From the NCBI GenBank assembly GCA_900554315.1, contig USGP01000007.1, forward strand, positions 1 through 54,930: a stretch of 54,930 nucleotides of DNA. Direction: 5' to 3'. This document shows, in pieces, positions 33,235 to 42,002 of the stretch; position 1 is the first letter of the stretch, and each line of letters opens with the position of its first letter. The position numbers were made by a program, and so were the translations under genes. Source of the DNA: an uncultured Mycoplasmatota bacterium. GTDB lineage: Bacteria > Bacillota_I > Bacilli_A > RF39 > UBA660. Below the pieces are notes generated by a model. The model was not told the DNA's origin and searched no databases. It was given only the letters and a program-made list of their open reading frames with translations.

Positions 33235-33516
33235 ATGAAAATTTCTTTTGAGGAGGCTTTTTCACATTTTGTAACTGGTAATTTAATAGATATTCGAGAT
33301 GAGAGTAGTTATATCAAAGGTCATATTCCTTCTGCTATTCATATTTATAGTAATGAACTTTTATATCATACTTCTAAGTATTTGGATAGAAATAAGGTAT
33401 ATTATTTGTATTGTGATTATGGTTATATTAGTGATGATATTTCTAGACGATTAAATCAAATGGGTTATCATACTTTTTCTATTATAGGAGGTTACCGTAA
33501 TTACTTGTTAAGATAG
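33235..33516 (+). CDS. single-domain rhodanese-like protein
   Basis: 93 residues, the size of a single rhodanese domain. NLIDIRDESSYIKGHIPSAI is the CH2A-type opening, and the active-site Cys is in YLYCDYGYIS, followed by RLNQMGY and IIGGY. Rhodaneses carry persulfide sulfur on that Cys; here a possible sulfur donor or detoxification protein. GGGTGAT precedes ATG 33235. Confidence 0.9.
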   Translation: MKISFEEAFSHFVTGNLIDIRDESSYIKGHIPSAIHIYSNELLYHTSKYLDRNKVYYLYCDYGYISDDISRRLNQMGYHTFSIIGGYRNYLLR

Positions 33517-33550
33517 AAAATTTGTACTATAATAATAATAGGTGATGCCA

Positions 33551-34129
33551 GTGGAAGCAATTTATTCTTTTGTTGATTATTGTACTGAATTTATTAGTTC
33601 TGGTGGTTTTTTCTTTGGCTTTTTATTGGTTTTATTAGAATCTTTTTTACCAATTTTACCACTTGGTGTATTTGTTGCTTTAAATGTAAATGCTTTTGGG
33701 GGGATTTTTGGTATATTTTTATCGTGGATTGCTACTTGTACAGGATGTTTTCTTTCTTATATCTTTTTTTCTTTTTTATCAGATAAGTTATTACATAAGT
33801 TTTTGTCAGATAAAACTTTGAAGAAAGTGGAAGGGGCCATTTCAAAATTTCAGAAAATTTCTTTTTCTAATTTAGTTTTAATTGTTGCTTTACCATTTAC
33901 ACCTGCGTTTTTAGTTAATATTATTTGTGGTATTGCTCATGTTAGTAGGAAAAAATTTTTAGCTTCTATTTTTTTGGGTAAAATTTTTATGCTTATTTTC
34001 TGGGGATATGTTGGTAAAAGTTTGATTGAAAGTGTTACTGATATTAATACGATTATTATTGTTTCTTTAATGTTAGTTGTAGCTTATATTTTATCTAAGA
34101 TTGTTAATAAGAAGATGAATTTGGATTAG
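33551..34129 (+). CDS. TVP38/DedA-type (VTT domain) membrane protein
   Basis: 192 residues from GTG 33551, placed by AGGTGAT five bases upstream; GTG/ATG codons at 33542-33547 fall inside that ribosome site. Several hydrophobic segments, with the VTT features: LESFLPILPLGVFVALN near the start and VALPFTPAFLVNIICGIA in the middle, where the Pro-rich re-entrant loops lie. Members act in lipid scrambling or transport and membrane homeostasis. The substrate is not predictable. Confidence 0.82.
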   Translation: MEAIYSFVDYCTEFISSGGFFFGFLLVLLESFLPILPLGVFVALNVNAFGGIFGIFLSWIATCTGCFLSYIFFSFLSDKLLHKFLSDKTLKKVEGAISKFQKISFSNLVLIVALPFTPAFLVNIICGIAHVSRKKFLASIFLGKIFMLIFWGYVGKSLIESVTDINTIIIVSLMLVVAYILSKIVNKKMNLD

Positions 34130-34140
34130 GAGGTTTTTTA

Positions 34141-35223
34141 GTGGATTATATTATTTTAGGATTATTGGTTATTATTTTAATTTTAGTTGTTGTTTCTTTA
34201 TTTAAGAATATTAATGAAAGTAATATTACAGAGCGTTTGGGTAGACTTGAAGTTAATATGATGAAGGAAATGGGCGATTTTAAAAGTGATTTATCACGTA
34301 ATTTAAATCAAGATTTTTCTAAGTTGAATGAACAAGTTGAACGTCGTTTATTAGCGGTTAATGAAAAAGTTAATGAGCGTTTGGATCAAAATTTTGAAAA
34401 GACAAATAAAACTTTTATGAATGTAATTGAAAGACTTTCAAAAATTGATGAGGCTCAAAAGAAAATTGAAACTTTATCTACTGATATCGTTAGCTTACAA
34501 AGTATTTTGACTGATAAAAAGACTAGGGGGATTTTTGGAGAAGTTAATTTAAAGCATATTTTAACTAGTGTGTTTGGTGAAAGAAATGATTCCATTTATC
34601 GTTTACAATATACTTTAAGTACAGGAGTAATTGCAGACTGTGTCTTGTTTGCTCCAGAACCGCTTGGAACAATTGCTATTGACTCTAAATTTCCATTAGA
34701 ACATTATCAAATGATGGTAGATAAAAAGTTATCACCGGATATGCGTGAAAATTATGAAAAAATGTTTAAGCAAGATATGAAGAAGCATATTGATGCAATC
34801 AGTAGTAAATACATTATTCCTGGTGAGACTGCAGATCAAGCAATTTTATTTTTACCAGCTGAAGCAATTTTTGCTGAAGTTAATGCTTATCATACAGATA
34901 TTATTGAATATGCTTATAAGAAAAGAGTTTGGATTACTAGTCCTACTACTTTAATTTCCACATTAACTGTTATTGAAATGATTATTAAGAATATGGAAAG
35001 AGACAAATATACTTCTGTTATTCATGAAGAATTAAATAAGTTAGGGCTTGAGTTTGCTCGATATCGTGAACGTTGGGATAAACTTGCTAGAAGTATTCAA
35101 ACGGTTAATAAGGATGTTGAGAATGTCTCTATTACAACTGAAAAGATTTCTAAGAAATTTGATAGTATTAATCGAGTAGAAGTACAACAATTAGAAGATT
35201 ATGATTCAAAAGATGAGTCATAA
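34141..35223 (+). CDS. rmuC: RmuC-family protein
   Basis: 360 residues, GTG start with AGGAGG seven bases upstream. An N-terminal helix (about 3-22) is followed by a long coiled coil (25-120). The RmuC nuclease-like core then has RGIFGEVNLKHIL, IAIDSKFPLEHY, AILFLPAEAIFAEV and WITSPTTLISTL. RmuC is linked to DNA recombination and rearrangement control; the fold is endonuclease-like. A 10-bp-plus terminator stem begins within the last codons. Confidence 0.93.
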   Translation: MDYIILGLLVIILILVVVSLFKNINESNITERLGRLEVNMMKEMGDFKSDLSRNLNQDFSKLNEQVERRLLAVNEKVNERLDQNFEKTNKTFMNVIERLSKIDEAQKKIETLSTDIVSLQSILTDKKTRGIFGEVNLKHILTSVFGERNDSIYRLQYTLSTGVIADCVLFAPEPLGTIAIDSKFPLEHYQMMVDKKLSPDMRENYEKMFKQDMKKHIDAISSKYIIPGETADQAILFLPAEAIFAEVNAYHTDIIEYAYKKRVWITSPTTLISTLTVIEMIIKNMERDKYTSVIHEELNKLGLEFARYRERWDKLARSIQTVNKDVENVSITTEKISKKFDSINRVEVQQLEDYDSKDES

Positions 35224-35232
35224 TCTTTTTTA
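35195..35232 (+). terminator. rmuC terminator, overlapping the coding end
   Basis: A perfect 10-bp stem (AAGATTATGA with its complement), extended by a few inner pairs, then a T-run. The whole ascending arm is coding sequence and the stop is in the descending arm. Confidence 0.85.
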
Positions 35233-35286
35233 CATATTTTTTTTTCTTCTTCGTATACTAAAATTAGAATAACCATATAATTTATT

Positions 35287-35490
35287 ATGAAACGATTTTT
35301 CTATTGCTTTATTGGTCTTTGTTTTATGACAATCGGTTTCTTTTTTTATATTTTATATTTTAATTTATTTGCATTTGGTTATAGTTTTGGGGAGTATCTT
35401 CATTTTTTATTTACAAGGATTGAAGGTTATTTTTTTATTATTGGTTTTCTTTTAATAATAGTTGGTATGAAAGGAGAAATACGTAAATGA
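35287..35490 (+). CDS. small two-helix membrane protein
   Basis: 67 residues, Phe- and Tyr-rich, with hydrophobic helices at about 4-33 and 45-62. No Shine-Dalgarno sequence is visible before ATG 35287; a TATAAT at 35276-35281 would start a transcript close to the ATG, so the message may be leaderless. Its stop overlaps the next start (ATGA). Function unknown. Confidence 0.6.
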   Translation: MKRFFYCFIGLCFMTIGFFFYILYFNLFAFGYSFGEYLHFLFTRIEGYFFIIGFLLIIVGMKGEIRK

Positions 35491-36131
35491 AATATTCTTA
35501 TGATTTGTTACTTAATTATCAAGATAAAAATAAATTGATAGAATTTTTTGAATGGAAAGATGATGATACTTTTGATCATGTTAAACGAATTCCTTTATTT
35601 TTAGTTCCTTCTGTTGATATGAATCATTTTTGTTTTTCTGATATTAAAGTAGATCAGGATTTTTTAAAGTTGATTAAGGGGAAAACTATATTATATAAAA
35701 AGAATAAAACTATTTTATATTCTTGCTTGTTTTGTGACTTGAATAGAGTGATTGGTATTGAGTTTTCGTCTAGTGGTGAAATTATATCTAAAAGCGGTTT
35801 GTTGTTGGATGAGGAAGAAGAAGTAATTGATCAATGTCAACTTTTAGAGAAGACTAAAATTGGATATAAAGTTTTACGTCATGATTATAAAGTTTCTTTT
35901 TTAACTAGGGATGAGGAATTTCAAAAAAATTATTTATATCATGAATTTTTATCATTATATCAGAATAAAGATTATGAAAAATTAGATTATTTATATAGTG
36001 AATTATTTGGAGAAGATTCTAGTAGTATTTCTGATAAGTATTCTAAATTGTTATATGAATTAGAAAATCATTATGATTTTAGATTTTCTTCATTGTATCA
36101 AGTAGTTCAGCTTAGTTATTCAAAAAAATAA
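35487..36131 (+). CDS. unknown soluble protein
   Basis: 214 residues, acidic, Leu/Tyr-rich, with no membrane segment. A mixed alpha/beta first half holds KGKTILYKKNKTILYSC and GIEFSSSGEII. The second half is helical and may hold a repeat-like pair (YHEFLSLYQNKDYEKLDYLY). It starts in an ATGA overlap with the small membrane protein, with AAAGGAG upstream, so the two are probably coupled. I do not recognise the family. Confidence 0.72.
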   Translation: MKYSYDLLLNYQDKNKLIEFFEWKDDDTFDHVKRIPLFLVPSVDMNHFCFSDIKVDQDFLKLIKGKTILYKKNKTILYSCLFCDLNRVIGIEFSSSGEIISKSGLLLDEEEEVIDQCQLLEKTKIGYKVLRHDYKVSFLTRDEEFQKNYLYHEFLSLYQNKDYEKLDYLYSELFGEDSSSISDKYSKLLYELENHYDFRFSSLYQVVQLSYSKK

Positions 36132-36156
36132 AGTATCCTTTTTGGATACTTTTTTA
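36130..36156. terminator. bidirectional terminator between convergent genes
   Basis: AAGTATCC/GGATACTT stem with a 5-base loop, T-run on the right and A-run on the left. It serves both the plus-strand gene ending at 36131 and trpS on the minus strand. Confidence 0.88.
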
Positions 36157-37158
36157 ATAGTCTATTTTCATAGCTTGTTTTACTTTTTTCATCTGTTCTT
36201 CTGCTTTTTCTTTGGCTTTTTTGGTACCGCTATTTAATATTTCTTTTACTTCTTCAGGATGCTCTTCATAATATTTTCTTTTTTCTTGAATTGGTTTTAA
36301 AAACTCATTCATAGCTTTTACTAATTCTTTTTTACATTGGACACATCCTCTAGCACCTTTTTTACATTCTTGACACACTGTCTTTGCATTTTCTTTACTG
36401 TTTACTAGGTTATGATAATAATATACCATACAAACATCAGGATTTGCAGGATCATCTTTTTTTATTTTTTGAGGGTCCGTTATTGCTCCCATAATTTTTT
36501 TCTGTATTGTTTCTTCTGTATCATTTAAAAAGATTGCATTGCCTAAACTTTTTCCCATTTTTTCGTTTCCATCTAGGCCTTTTACACGTTTAGTTTCACT
36601 TAATATTGCTTGTGGTTCTTTTAGAGTTTCTCCATAGATGAAATTAAATTTTCTAACAATTTCTCGGCATTGTTCTAGTAGAGGTAATTGATCTTCTCCA
36701 ACTGGAACTAATTCTCCGTTGAAGGCAGTTATGTCTGCAGCTTGAGATACTGGGTATCCTAGGAATCCATAAGTAATCGATTCTCCGTCGTTTCCAAACA
36801 ATTCTTTCTTTTGTGCTATTTCTGTTTTTACTGTTGGATTTCTTTGTAGTCTTGCGACAGTTACTAGGTTAGAGTAATAAACAGTTAATTCTGCAATTTC
36901 TGGTATTTTTGATTGAATGAAAAAGTTTACTTTATTTGGATCTAGTCCAATTGATAGTAAGTCAATTGTAATTTCTGTAACATTTTTTCTAACTTTTTCT
37001 GGATTATTAAAATTATCTGTAAGAGCTTGAACATCGGCAATTTCTAAATAGAAATCATAATCATCTTGTAATTTTACATAGTTTTGTCCGGCTCCAAATA
37101 GATGTCCTAAGTGTAGATTTCCAGTTGGTCTTAATCCTGTTAATATTGTTTTTTTCAT
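36154..37158 (-). CDS. trpS: tryptophanyl-tRNA synthetase with Fe-S type cysteine motif
   Basis: 334 residues, typical TrpRS length. Class I signatures are present: PTGNLHLGH near residue 11 (HIGH) and KMGKS near 200 (KMSKS). It charges tRNA-Trp. Cys243, 265, 272 and 275 form C-x21-C-x6-C-x2-C, almost the C-x22-C-x6-C-x2-C motif that holds a [4Fe-4S] cluster in Thermotoga maritima TrpRS; a further Cys lies at 262. The ribosome site on the minus strand is GAAAGTGAT. No T-box leader fits in the short upstream gap. A TGCTAAAAT element there may be its -10. Confidence 0.96.
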   Translation of the reverse strand: MKKTILTGLRPTGNLHLGHLFGAGQNYVKLQDDYDFYLEIADVQALTDNFNNPEKVRKNVTEITIDLLSIGLDPNKVNFFIQSKIPEIAELTVYYSNLVTVARLQRNPTVKTEIAQKKELFGNDGESITYGFLGYPVSQAADITAFNGELVPVGEDQLPLLEQCREIVRKFNFIYGETLKEPQAILSETKRVKGLDGNEKMGKSLGNAIFLNDTEETIQKKIMGAITDPQKIKKDDPANPDVCMVYYYHNLVNSKENAKTVCQECKKGARGCVQCKKELVKAMNEFLKPIQEKRKYYEEHPEEVKEILNSGTKKAKEKAEEQMKKVKQAMKIDY

Positions 37159-37205
37159 GTTATCACTTTCTTTCTGTTTTCTTTTATTTTAGCATATTTT
37201 TTTAT

Positions 37206-37231
37206 ACAAAAAAAGCGATTTTATCGCTTTT
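37206..37231 (-). terminator. terminator of the metallophosphoesterase gene
   Basis: A 9-bp stem (AAAAGCGAT/ATCGCTTTT) with a 3-base loop; on the minus strand it is followed by a run of T. The TAA stop of the gene lies in the loop. Confidence 0.85.
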
Positions 37232-38093
37232 TCTGTAAGGTTACTACTGTTGCGTTAGGCCCGTAGATATTGTTTATTAGTGATGATTCTATTCTGGCAT
37301 TTACCGGCCCATTCATGATAAAAGTTGTATTTCCTAATTGATGTATACCCTGGGCATATTTTGGAAATAATTGCATTTGAGGAGATATGAGTCCTCGATT
37401 AGAAGCAAGGGGCTGTAAGATATTTGGAAGTAATCCATTATGCATATGGCCAGATATTACTAAATCAGTATGTGGTTGAATGCAACTTCCTTGTTCTTTA
37501 CTTAGTCTAATAATTGATTGTGGTTCATGGGTTAGGAAGATATTATATGTTTGTTCATCAAATAATGTTTCATCATAATTGGCATAAAATATTCTAGTAT
37601 AATCATCTTTGTTTTCTCTTTCACTTTTCTTTTTATCTTTCGCTTCATAATATCCATAATTAGGGGAGCAAGCACTTATGCTTAGATTTTCTTGATTTAC
37701 TTTTTGACCGTTTGATATAAAGTGATAGTTTGGTAATTCTTCTATTGTTTGTTTTAATAGTTCTTTTTTTCCAGGAATCCAGTGGCCATTGCCATCTTTT
37801 GCCATTAAATCATGATTACCATAACTTACAAATGTTGGTCTCTCTTGAGAAAATGCTATTAATTCTTCTTGTAATTGGCTTTTGAAATTTGGATTTTCTA
37901 AATCATTTACACTGTTTGTTATATCACCTGGAATTAGAATAGTACTAATTTCTTGCATATCTACGTTGTCTTTTATTCTTTTTAAATTTTCTCCACCTCG
38001 GTTTATTTCACGATGAATATCTGATATGATTAATAATTTCATATCGCTTGGGATTTTATTTGTATAAATTGTAATTCTTTTAATCTTTCCCAT
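37221..38093 (-). CDS. calcineurin-like metallophosphoesterase
   Basis: 290 residues. The metal ligands are in the standard order: SDIHRE (Asp25, His27), PGDIT, YGNHD, LTHEP and SGHMHNG. The family hydrolyses phosphomonoesters or diesters at a two-metal site; related Bacillus proteins (YkuE type) act at the membrane, but no membrane helix or Tat signal is visible here. The substrate cannot be told. AGAGGG precedes the start, and a perfect TTGACA-17-TATAAT promoter lies upstream. Confidence 0.9.
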   Translation of the reverse strand: MGKIKRITIYTNKIPSDMKLLIISDIHREINRGGENLKRIKDNVDMQEISTILIPGDITNSVNDLENPNFKSQLQEELIAFSQERPTFVSYGNHDLMAKDGNGHWIPGKKELLKQTIEELPNYHFISNGQKVNQENLSISACSPNYGYYEAKDKKKSERENKDDYTRIFYANYDETLFDEQTYNIFLTHEPQSIIRLSKEQGSCIQPHTDLVISGHMHNGLLPNILQPLASNRGLISPQMQLFPKYAQGIHQLGNTTFIMNGPVNARIESSLINNIYGPNATVVTLQKKR

Positions 38094-38119
38094 AATAGCC
38101 CTCTTTTCTTTAATTGGAT

Positions 38120-38148
38120 ATTATATATTGGTATTTTTCTTTTGTCAA
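38120..38148 (-). promoter_or_regulatory. perfect consensus promoter for the metallophosphoesterase
   Basis: On the minus strand: TTGACA (38148-38143), 17-base spacer, TATAAT (38125-38120). It is divergent from the tig promoter; the two -35 boxes are about 15 bases apart. Confidence 0.85.
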
Positions 38149-38163
38149 TTTTTTATTAAAGTG

Positions 38164-38192
38164 TTGTTTTAATTAGAATTGTAGGGTATAAT
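38164..38192 (+). promoter_or_regulatory. tig promoter
   Basis: TTGTTT, 17-base spacer, TATAAT, followed by a 21-base leader with GGAGGG. Confidence 0.8.
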
Positions 38193-38213
38193 ATAAGGCG
38201 TTGGAGGGATATT

Positions 38214-39560
38214 ATGGCAAAAAAAGAAACTGAAAAGAAAGAAAAAACTACTATTGTAGAAGAAAAAGTAGAAAAAGATACTAAGAAAGAAACTAAAAAA
38301 GATAGTAAGAAAAACGTTCATGAAGTAGTTATTAAAATAGATGGTGAAGCTTGGATTAAAGCTCTTGATCAAGCTTTTAAGAAAAAACAAAAAACTGCTA
38401 AAGTGGATGGATTTAGAAAAGGTAAAGTTCCAAGAGATATTTATGAAAAACATTTTGGAAAAGAATCTTTATTTATCGATGCTGCGGACTCTGTATTACA
38501 AGATGCTTATACAAAAGCAATGGAAGAATCTAAATTAGTTCCTGTAGTACAACCTTCTGTTGATTTAAAGAGTTTAAGTGAAGATGGAGTAGAATTTACT
38601 TTTAAAATTGTTACAAAGCCAGAAGTAAAAGTAAAAAAATATAAAGGATTAAATATTAAACCTGAAAAAGTTGAAGTAACTGAGGAAGAAATTGATCATG
38701 AACTTGGTCATTTATTAGAAAGATATACAGAGCTTGTAACTAAAGAAGATGGAACTGTAGAAGAAGGAGATACAGCAGTTATTGATTTTGAAGGATTTAA
38801 AGACGGAGTTGCTTTTGATGGAGGAAAGGGTGAAAACTATTCTTTAGAGATTGGTTCTCATACTTTTATTCCAGGATTTGAGGAACAATTAATCGGTATG
38901 AAATCTGGAGAAGAAAAGGAAATTGAAGTTACATTCCCAGAAGATTACGGTTCTAAAGATTTAGCTGGAGCTAAAGCTACTTTTAAAGTTAAAGTTCATG
39001 AAATTAAAGTAAAAGAAAAGAGAGAATTAGATGAGGATTTCTTTGAAGATTTGGGCATGGATGGTGTTAATTCTGAAGAAACTTTAAGAGAAGAAATTAA
39101 AAAGAGCATTTCTGCTCAAAAAGAAATGGATGCAGAAAACAAGTATGTTGATGCTATTTTAGAAGGAGTTTCTAAAAATGTAGAAGTAGATATTCCTGAA
39201 GAAATGGTTGATGAAGAAGTTACTCGTTTAATGAATCGTTTTGAACAACAAATGAGAATGCAAGGAATTTCTTTAGATTTATATTATCAATTTACTCGTT
39301 CAACAGAAGCTGATCTTAGAAATCAATTAGAAAAAGAAGCTTATTCTAATGTTTTATATCGTTTGATGTTAGAAGAAATTATGAACTTAGAAAAGATTGA
39401 AGTATCTCAAGAAGAAGCAGAAAAAGAAGCAGAAGAATTAGCTAAGAAATATCAAATGGAAAAAGATGAATTCTTAAAACAATTTGGTGGAATTGATATG
39501 GTTCAATATGATTTAGAAATGAGAAAGACTATCGAATTATTAAAAGAAGCTAATAAATAA
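38214..39560 (+). CDS. tig: trigger factor with charged N-terminal extension
   Basis: 448 residues. The ribosome-binding signature GFRKGKVP is near residue 67, the FKBP-type prolyl isomerase domain at about 175-260 (GDTAVIDFEGF, PGFEEQLIGMKSGEE), and the C-terminal chaperone arms follow. It binds the ribosome exit and nascent chains. Before the usual N-terminus is an extra stretch of about 34 residues made almost wholly of Lys, Glu, Asp and Thr. ATG 38214 has GGAGGG well placed, so the extension is real coding sequence. It has its own promoter and terminator. Confidence 0.95.
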   Translation: MAKKETEKKEKTTIVEEKVEKDTKKETKKDSKKNVHEVVIKIDGEAWIKALDQAFKKKQKTAKVDGFRKGKVPRDIYEKHFGKESLFIDAADSVLQDAYTKAMEESKLVPVVQPSVDLKSLSEDGVEFTFKIVTKPEVKVKKYKGLNIKPEKVEVTEEEIDHELGHLLERYTELVTKEDGTVEEGDTAVIDFEGFKDGVAFDGGKGENYSLEIGSHTFIPGFEEQLIGMKSGEEKEIEVTFPEDYGSKDLAGAKATFKVKVHEIKVKEKRELDEDFFEDLGMDGVNSEETLREEIKKSISAQKEMDAENKYVDAILEGVSKNVEVDIPEEMVDEEVTRLMNRFEQQMRMQGISLDLYYQFTRSTEADLRNQLEKEAYSNVLYRLMLEEIMNLEKIEVSQEEAEKEAEELAKKYQMEKDEFLKQFGGIDMVQYDLEMRKTIELLKEANK

Positions 39561-39564
39561 TTAG

Positions 39565-39590
39565 AGTAGTACATTGTACTACTTTTTTTA
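39565..39590 (+). terminator. tig terminator
   Basis: AGTAGTAC/GTACTACT stem, 3-base loop, seven T. Confidence 0.9.
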
Positions 39591-39619
39591 TGTAAATTTA
39601 TGAAATTTTAGCTATTTTC

Positions 39620-39648
39620 TTGATGTAAAAATTCTTTTATTATATAAT
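39620..39648 (+). promoter_or_regulatory. lon promoter
   Basis: TTGATG, 17-base spacer, TATAAT; the leader carries GGAGGTGG. No CIRCE or CtsR-like repeat is obvious. Confidence 0.75.
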
Positions 39649-39683
39649 AGTAAGCAGTATTAAAATTTGGAGGTGGACTATCT

Positions 39684-42002
39684 ATGAATAATGAGAAACT
39701 AGCTGTTTTAGTTTTAAAAGATGTAGTAGTCTTTCCGAATAATGAAGTAAGAATTGAGTATGATGATACTTTTGAAAAAGCTAGTATTGACTATGCAGAT
39801 TCTACTAGTGATAAATATATGGTTATTGTTAATCCAATTGATTCTAATTATGTTGAAGATGTAACTTCTTTACCTAGTTATGGTATATTAGGTCAGTTAA
39901 AGTTAAAATTGGTTGTTCCAAATGGTAAAACTAGGGTAGTAATTCAAGGAATCCGTAGGGTTGCTGTTTCGAATTATTTTTATGAGAATGATTTTTATAA
40001 AGCAGATGTAGAGGAGATTTCTGTTGCTACAACGGGTGACGAAAAAAATTATTTTACTCTTTTAATGAAATCTTTAGATAAGTATATTGAGAAAGCTCCT
40101 TATATGAGTAATGCTATTATTAGTCAATTAGATACTGTAGAAACTTTAGATGAGCTTTGTGATTTAATTGGATCTTTTTTACCAGTTGATTATGAAAAGA
40201 AGAAAAAATATGTTCTTACTATTTCTCCAATAGAGAGAGCTAGAATGATTATTGAGGATATTCATGAAGAGTTAAAATTTTTGGAATTGGAGCACAAGAT
40301 AGAAAGTGAAGTTGAACAAGAAATTGAGGAGAGCCAAAAAGAATATTTTTTGAGAGAAAAGTTGCGAGCAATTAAGAGAGAGCTTGGCGATATTAATAGT
40401 AAAGAAGATGAAGTTGAAAAATTAAAAAAACGTCTTTCTAAATTAAAGTGTAATTATAAAGTAAAAGAAAAAATTAACAATGAGATTTCTAGATATGAAG
40501 CTATTAGTAGTCATTCTCCAGAGCTTGGAATGATTCGGGATTATCTAGATTGGATGTTACATTTACCTTGGAATGTATATACAAAAGATACACAAGATTT
40601 ATCTAAGGTGGAGTCTATTTTGAATTCTAGTCATCATGCTTTGACAGAAGTAAAGTCTCGTATTTTAGAATATCTTGCAGTTAAACAAAATACTAATAAT
40701 TTACGTAGTCCTATTTTATGTTTGGTTGGTCCTCCAGGTGTAGGAAAGACTTCTTTAGCTTTGAGTATTGCAGATAGTTTAGGTCGTAAAGTTGCCAAAA
40801 TTAGTGTTGGTGGTATTAACGATGAGGCCGAGATTGTTGGACATCGTCGTACTTATGTTGGAGCTAATCCGGGTAGAATTATTCAAGGCATTAGAAAAGC
40901 TGGTACTGCTAATCCTGTATTTATTATTGATGAAATTGATAAGATGACTAAGGATATTAAAGGTGATCCAGCTAGTAGTTTATTGGAAGTTTTGGATCCT
41001 GAACAAAATAGTAAATTTTCTGATCATTATATTGAGGAGGAATTTGATTTATCTAAAGTTTTATTTATTGCGACAGCGAATTATATTGATCAAATTCCAT
41101 ATGAATTACGTGATAGATTAGAAATTATAGAATTAAGTAGTTATACTGAGTATGAAAAGTTGGATATTGCGAAAGATCATTTAATTCCTAGGGCTTTAGA
41201 AGAGCATGGCCTTACTTCTTTACAGGTACAAATTGACGATGATGCTGTAATGGCAATGATTCGTTATTATACCAAAGAAGCTGGAGTTCGTGAGTTAGAT
41301 CGAGTAATTGCTTCATTATTCCGAAAAATTGTGAAGCAGGTTTTATTAGAGAAGAAGCAGGTTTTTTATCATGTTACAGAAAAGGATTTGGAAAGTTTTC
41401 TTGGTAAGAAAAAGTATACTTTTGAAAGAATGGGTAAAAAAGCAGAAATTGGTGTTGTGAATGGTATGGCTTATACTGTTTTTGGTGGAGATATTTTACC
41501 AATTGAAGTTACAAAGTTTCCTGGTAAAGGTGAACTTATTTTAACGGGCTCTTTAGGTGATGTAATGCAGGAGTCTTGCCAAATCGCTTTTAGTTATATT
41601 AAGGCAAATGCTGATAAATTTTCTTTATCTTTTAAAGAACTTTCTGAAAATGATATTCATCTTCATTTTCCTGAGGGAGCAGTTTCTAAGGATGGACCAT
41701 CTGCTGGTATTGCTATAACAACTGCATTGATTAGTCTTTTTAAGAAAAAAGCTGTTGCCAATAATATATCTATGACTGGTGAAATAACGTTACGTGGTCG
41801 TGTTTTACCAATTGGTGGTTTAAGAGAAAAAGTTATAGGTGCTCATCGTGCAGGGGTAAGAAAAATATTTTTGCCAGATGAGAATAGAAATGATTTGGAA
41901 GAAGTTCCTGAAGAGGTAAAGAAAGATATTCAGTTTGTTTTTGTTGATAATTATGCTGATATTTATCATTCTTTATTTGGTGGTGGTAGTCATGAATCAT
42001 AA
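39684..42002 (+). CDS. lon: ATP-dependent protease Lon
   Basis: 772 residues. An N-terminal LON substrate domain (LVLKDVVVFPNNEV) and coiled coil lead to the AAA+ module with Walker A GPPGVGKTS at 349-357 and Walker B PVFIIDEIDKM. The protease domain has catalytic Ser673 in DGPSAGI and Lys716 in GLREKVIGAH, 43 residues apart as in other LonA enzymes. It degrades misfolded and regulatory proteins. The next gene starts 11 bases before the lon stop. Confidence 0.97.
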   Translation: MNNEKLAVLVLKDVVVFPNNEVRIEYDDTFEKASIDYADSTSDKYMVIVNPIDSNYVEDVTSLPSYGILGQLKLKLVVPNGKTRVVIQGIRRVAVSNYFYENDFYKADVEEISVATTGDEKNYFTLLMKSLDKYIEKAPYMSNAIISQLDTVETLDELCDLIGSFLPVDYEKKKKYVLTISPIERARMIIEDIHEELKFLELEHKIESEVEQEIEESQKEYFLREKLRAIKRELGDINSKEDEVEKLKKRLSKLKCNYKVKEKINNEISRYEAISSHSPELGMIRDYLDWMLHLPWNVYTKDTQDLSKVESILNSSHHALTEVKSRILEYLAVKQNTNNLRSPILCLVGPPGVGKTSLALSIADSLGRKVAKISVGGINDEAEIVGHRRTYVGANPGRIIQGIRKAGTANPVFIIDEIDKMTKDIKGDPASSLLEVLDPEQNSKFSDHYIEEEFDLSKVLFIATANYIDQIPYELRDRLEIIELSSYTEYEKLDIAKDHLIPRALEEHGLTSLQVQIDDDAVMAMIRYYTKEAGVRELDRVIASLFRKIVKQVLLEKKQVFYHVTEKDLESFLGKKKYTFERMGKKAEIGVVNGMAYTVFGGDILPIEVTKFPGKGELILTGSLGDVMQESCQIAFSYIKANADKFSLSFKELSENDIHLHFPEGAVSKDGPSAGIAITTALISLFKKKAVANNISMTGEITLRGRVLPIGGLREKVIGAHRAGVRKIFLPDENRNDLEEVPEEVKKDIQFVFVDNYADIYHSLFGGGSHES

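Noticed and set aside
37159..37220. T-box leader for trpS
   Set aside because: The gap upstream of trpS is about 60 bases on the minus strand, too short for a T-box, and no AGGGUGGNACCGCG-like element is present.
38169..38453. 94-residue Phe/Ser-rich minus-strand ORF
   Set aside because: It is the complement of the Lys/Glu-rich N-terminal codons of tig; composition explains it.
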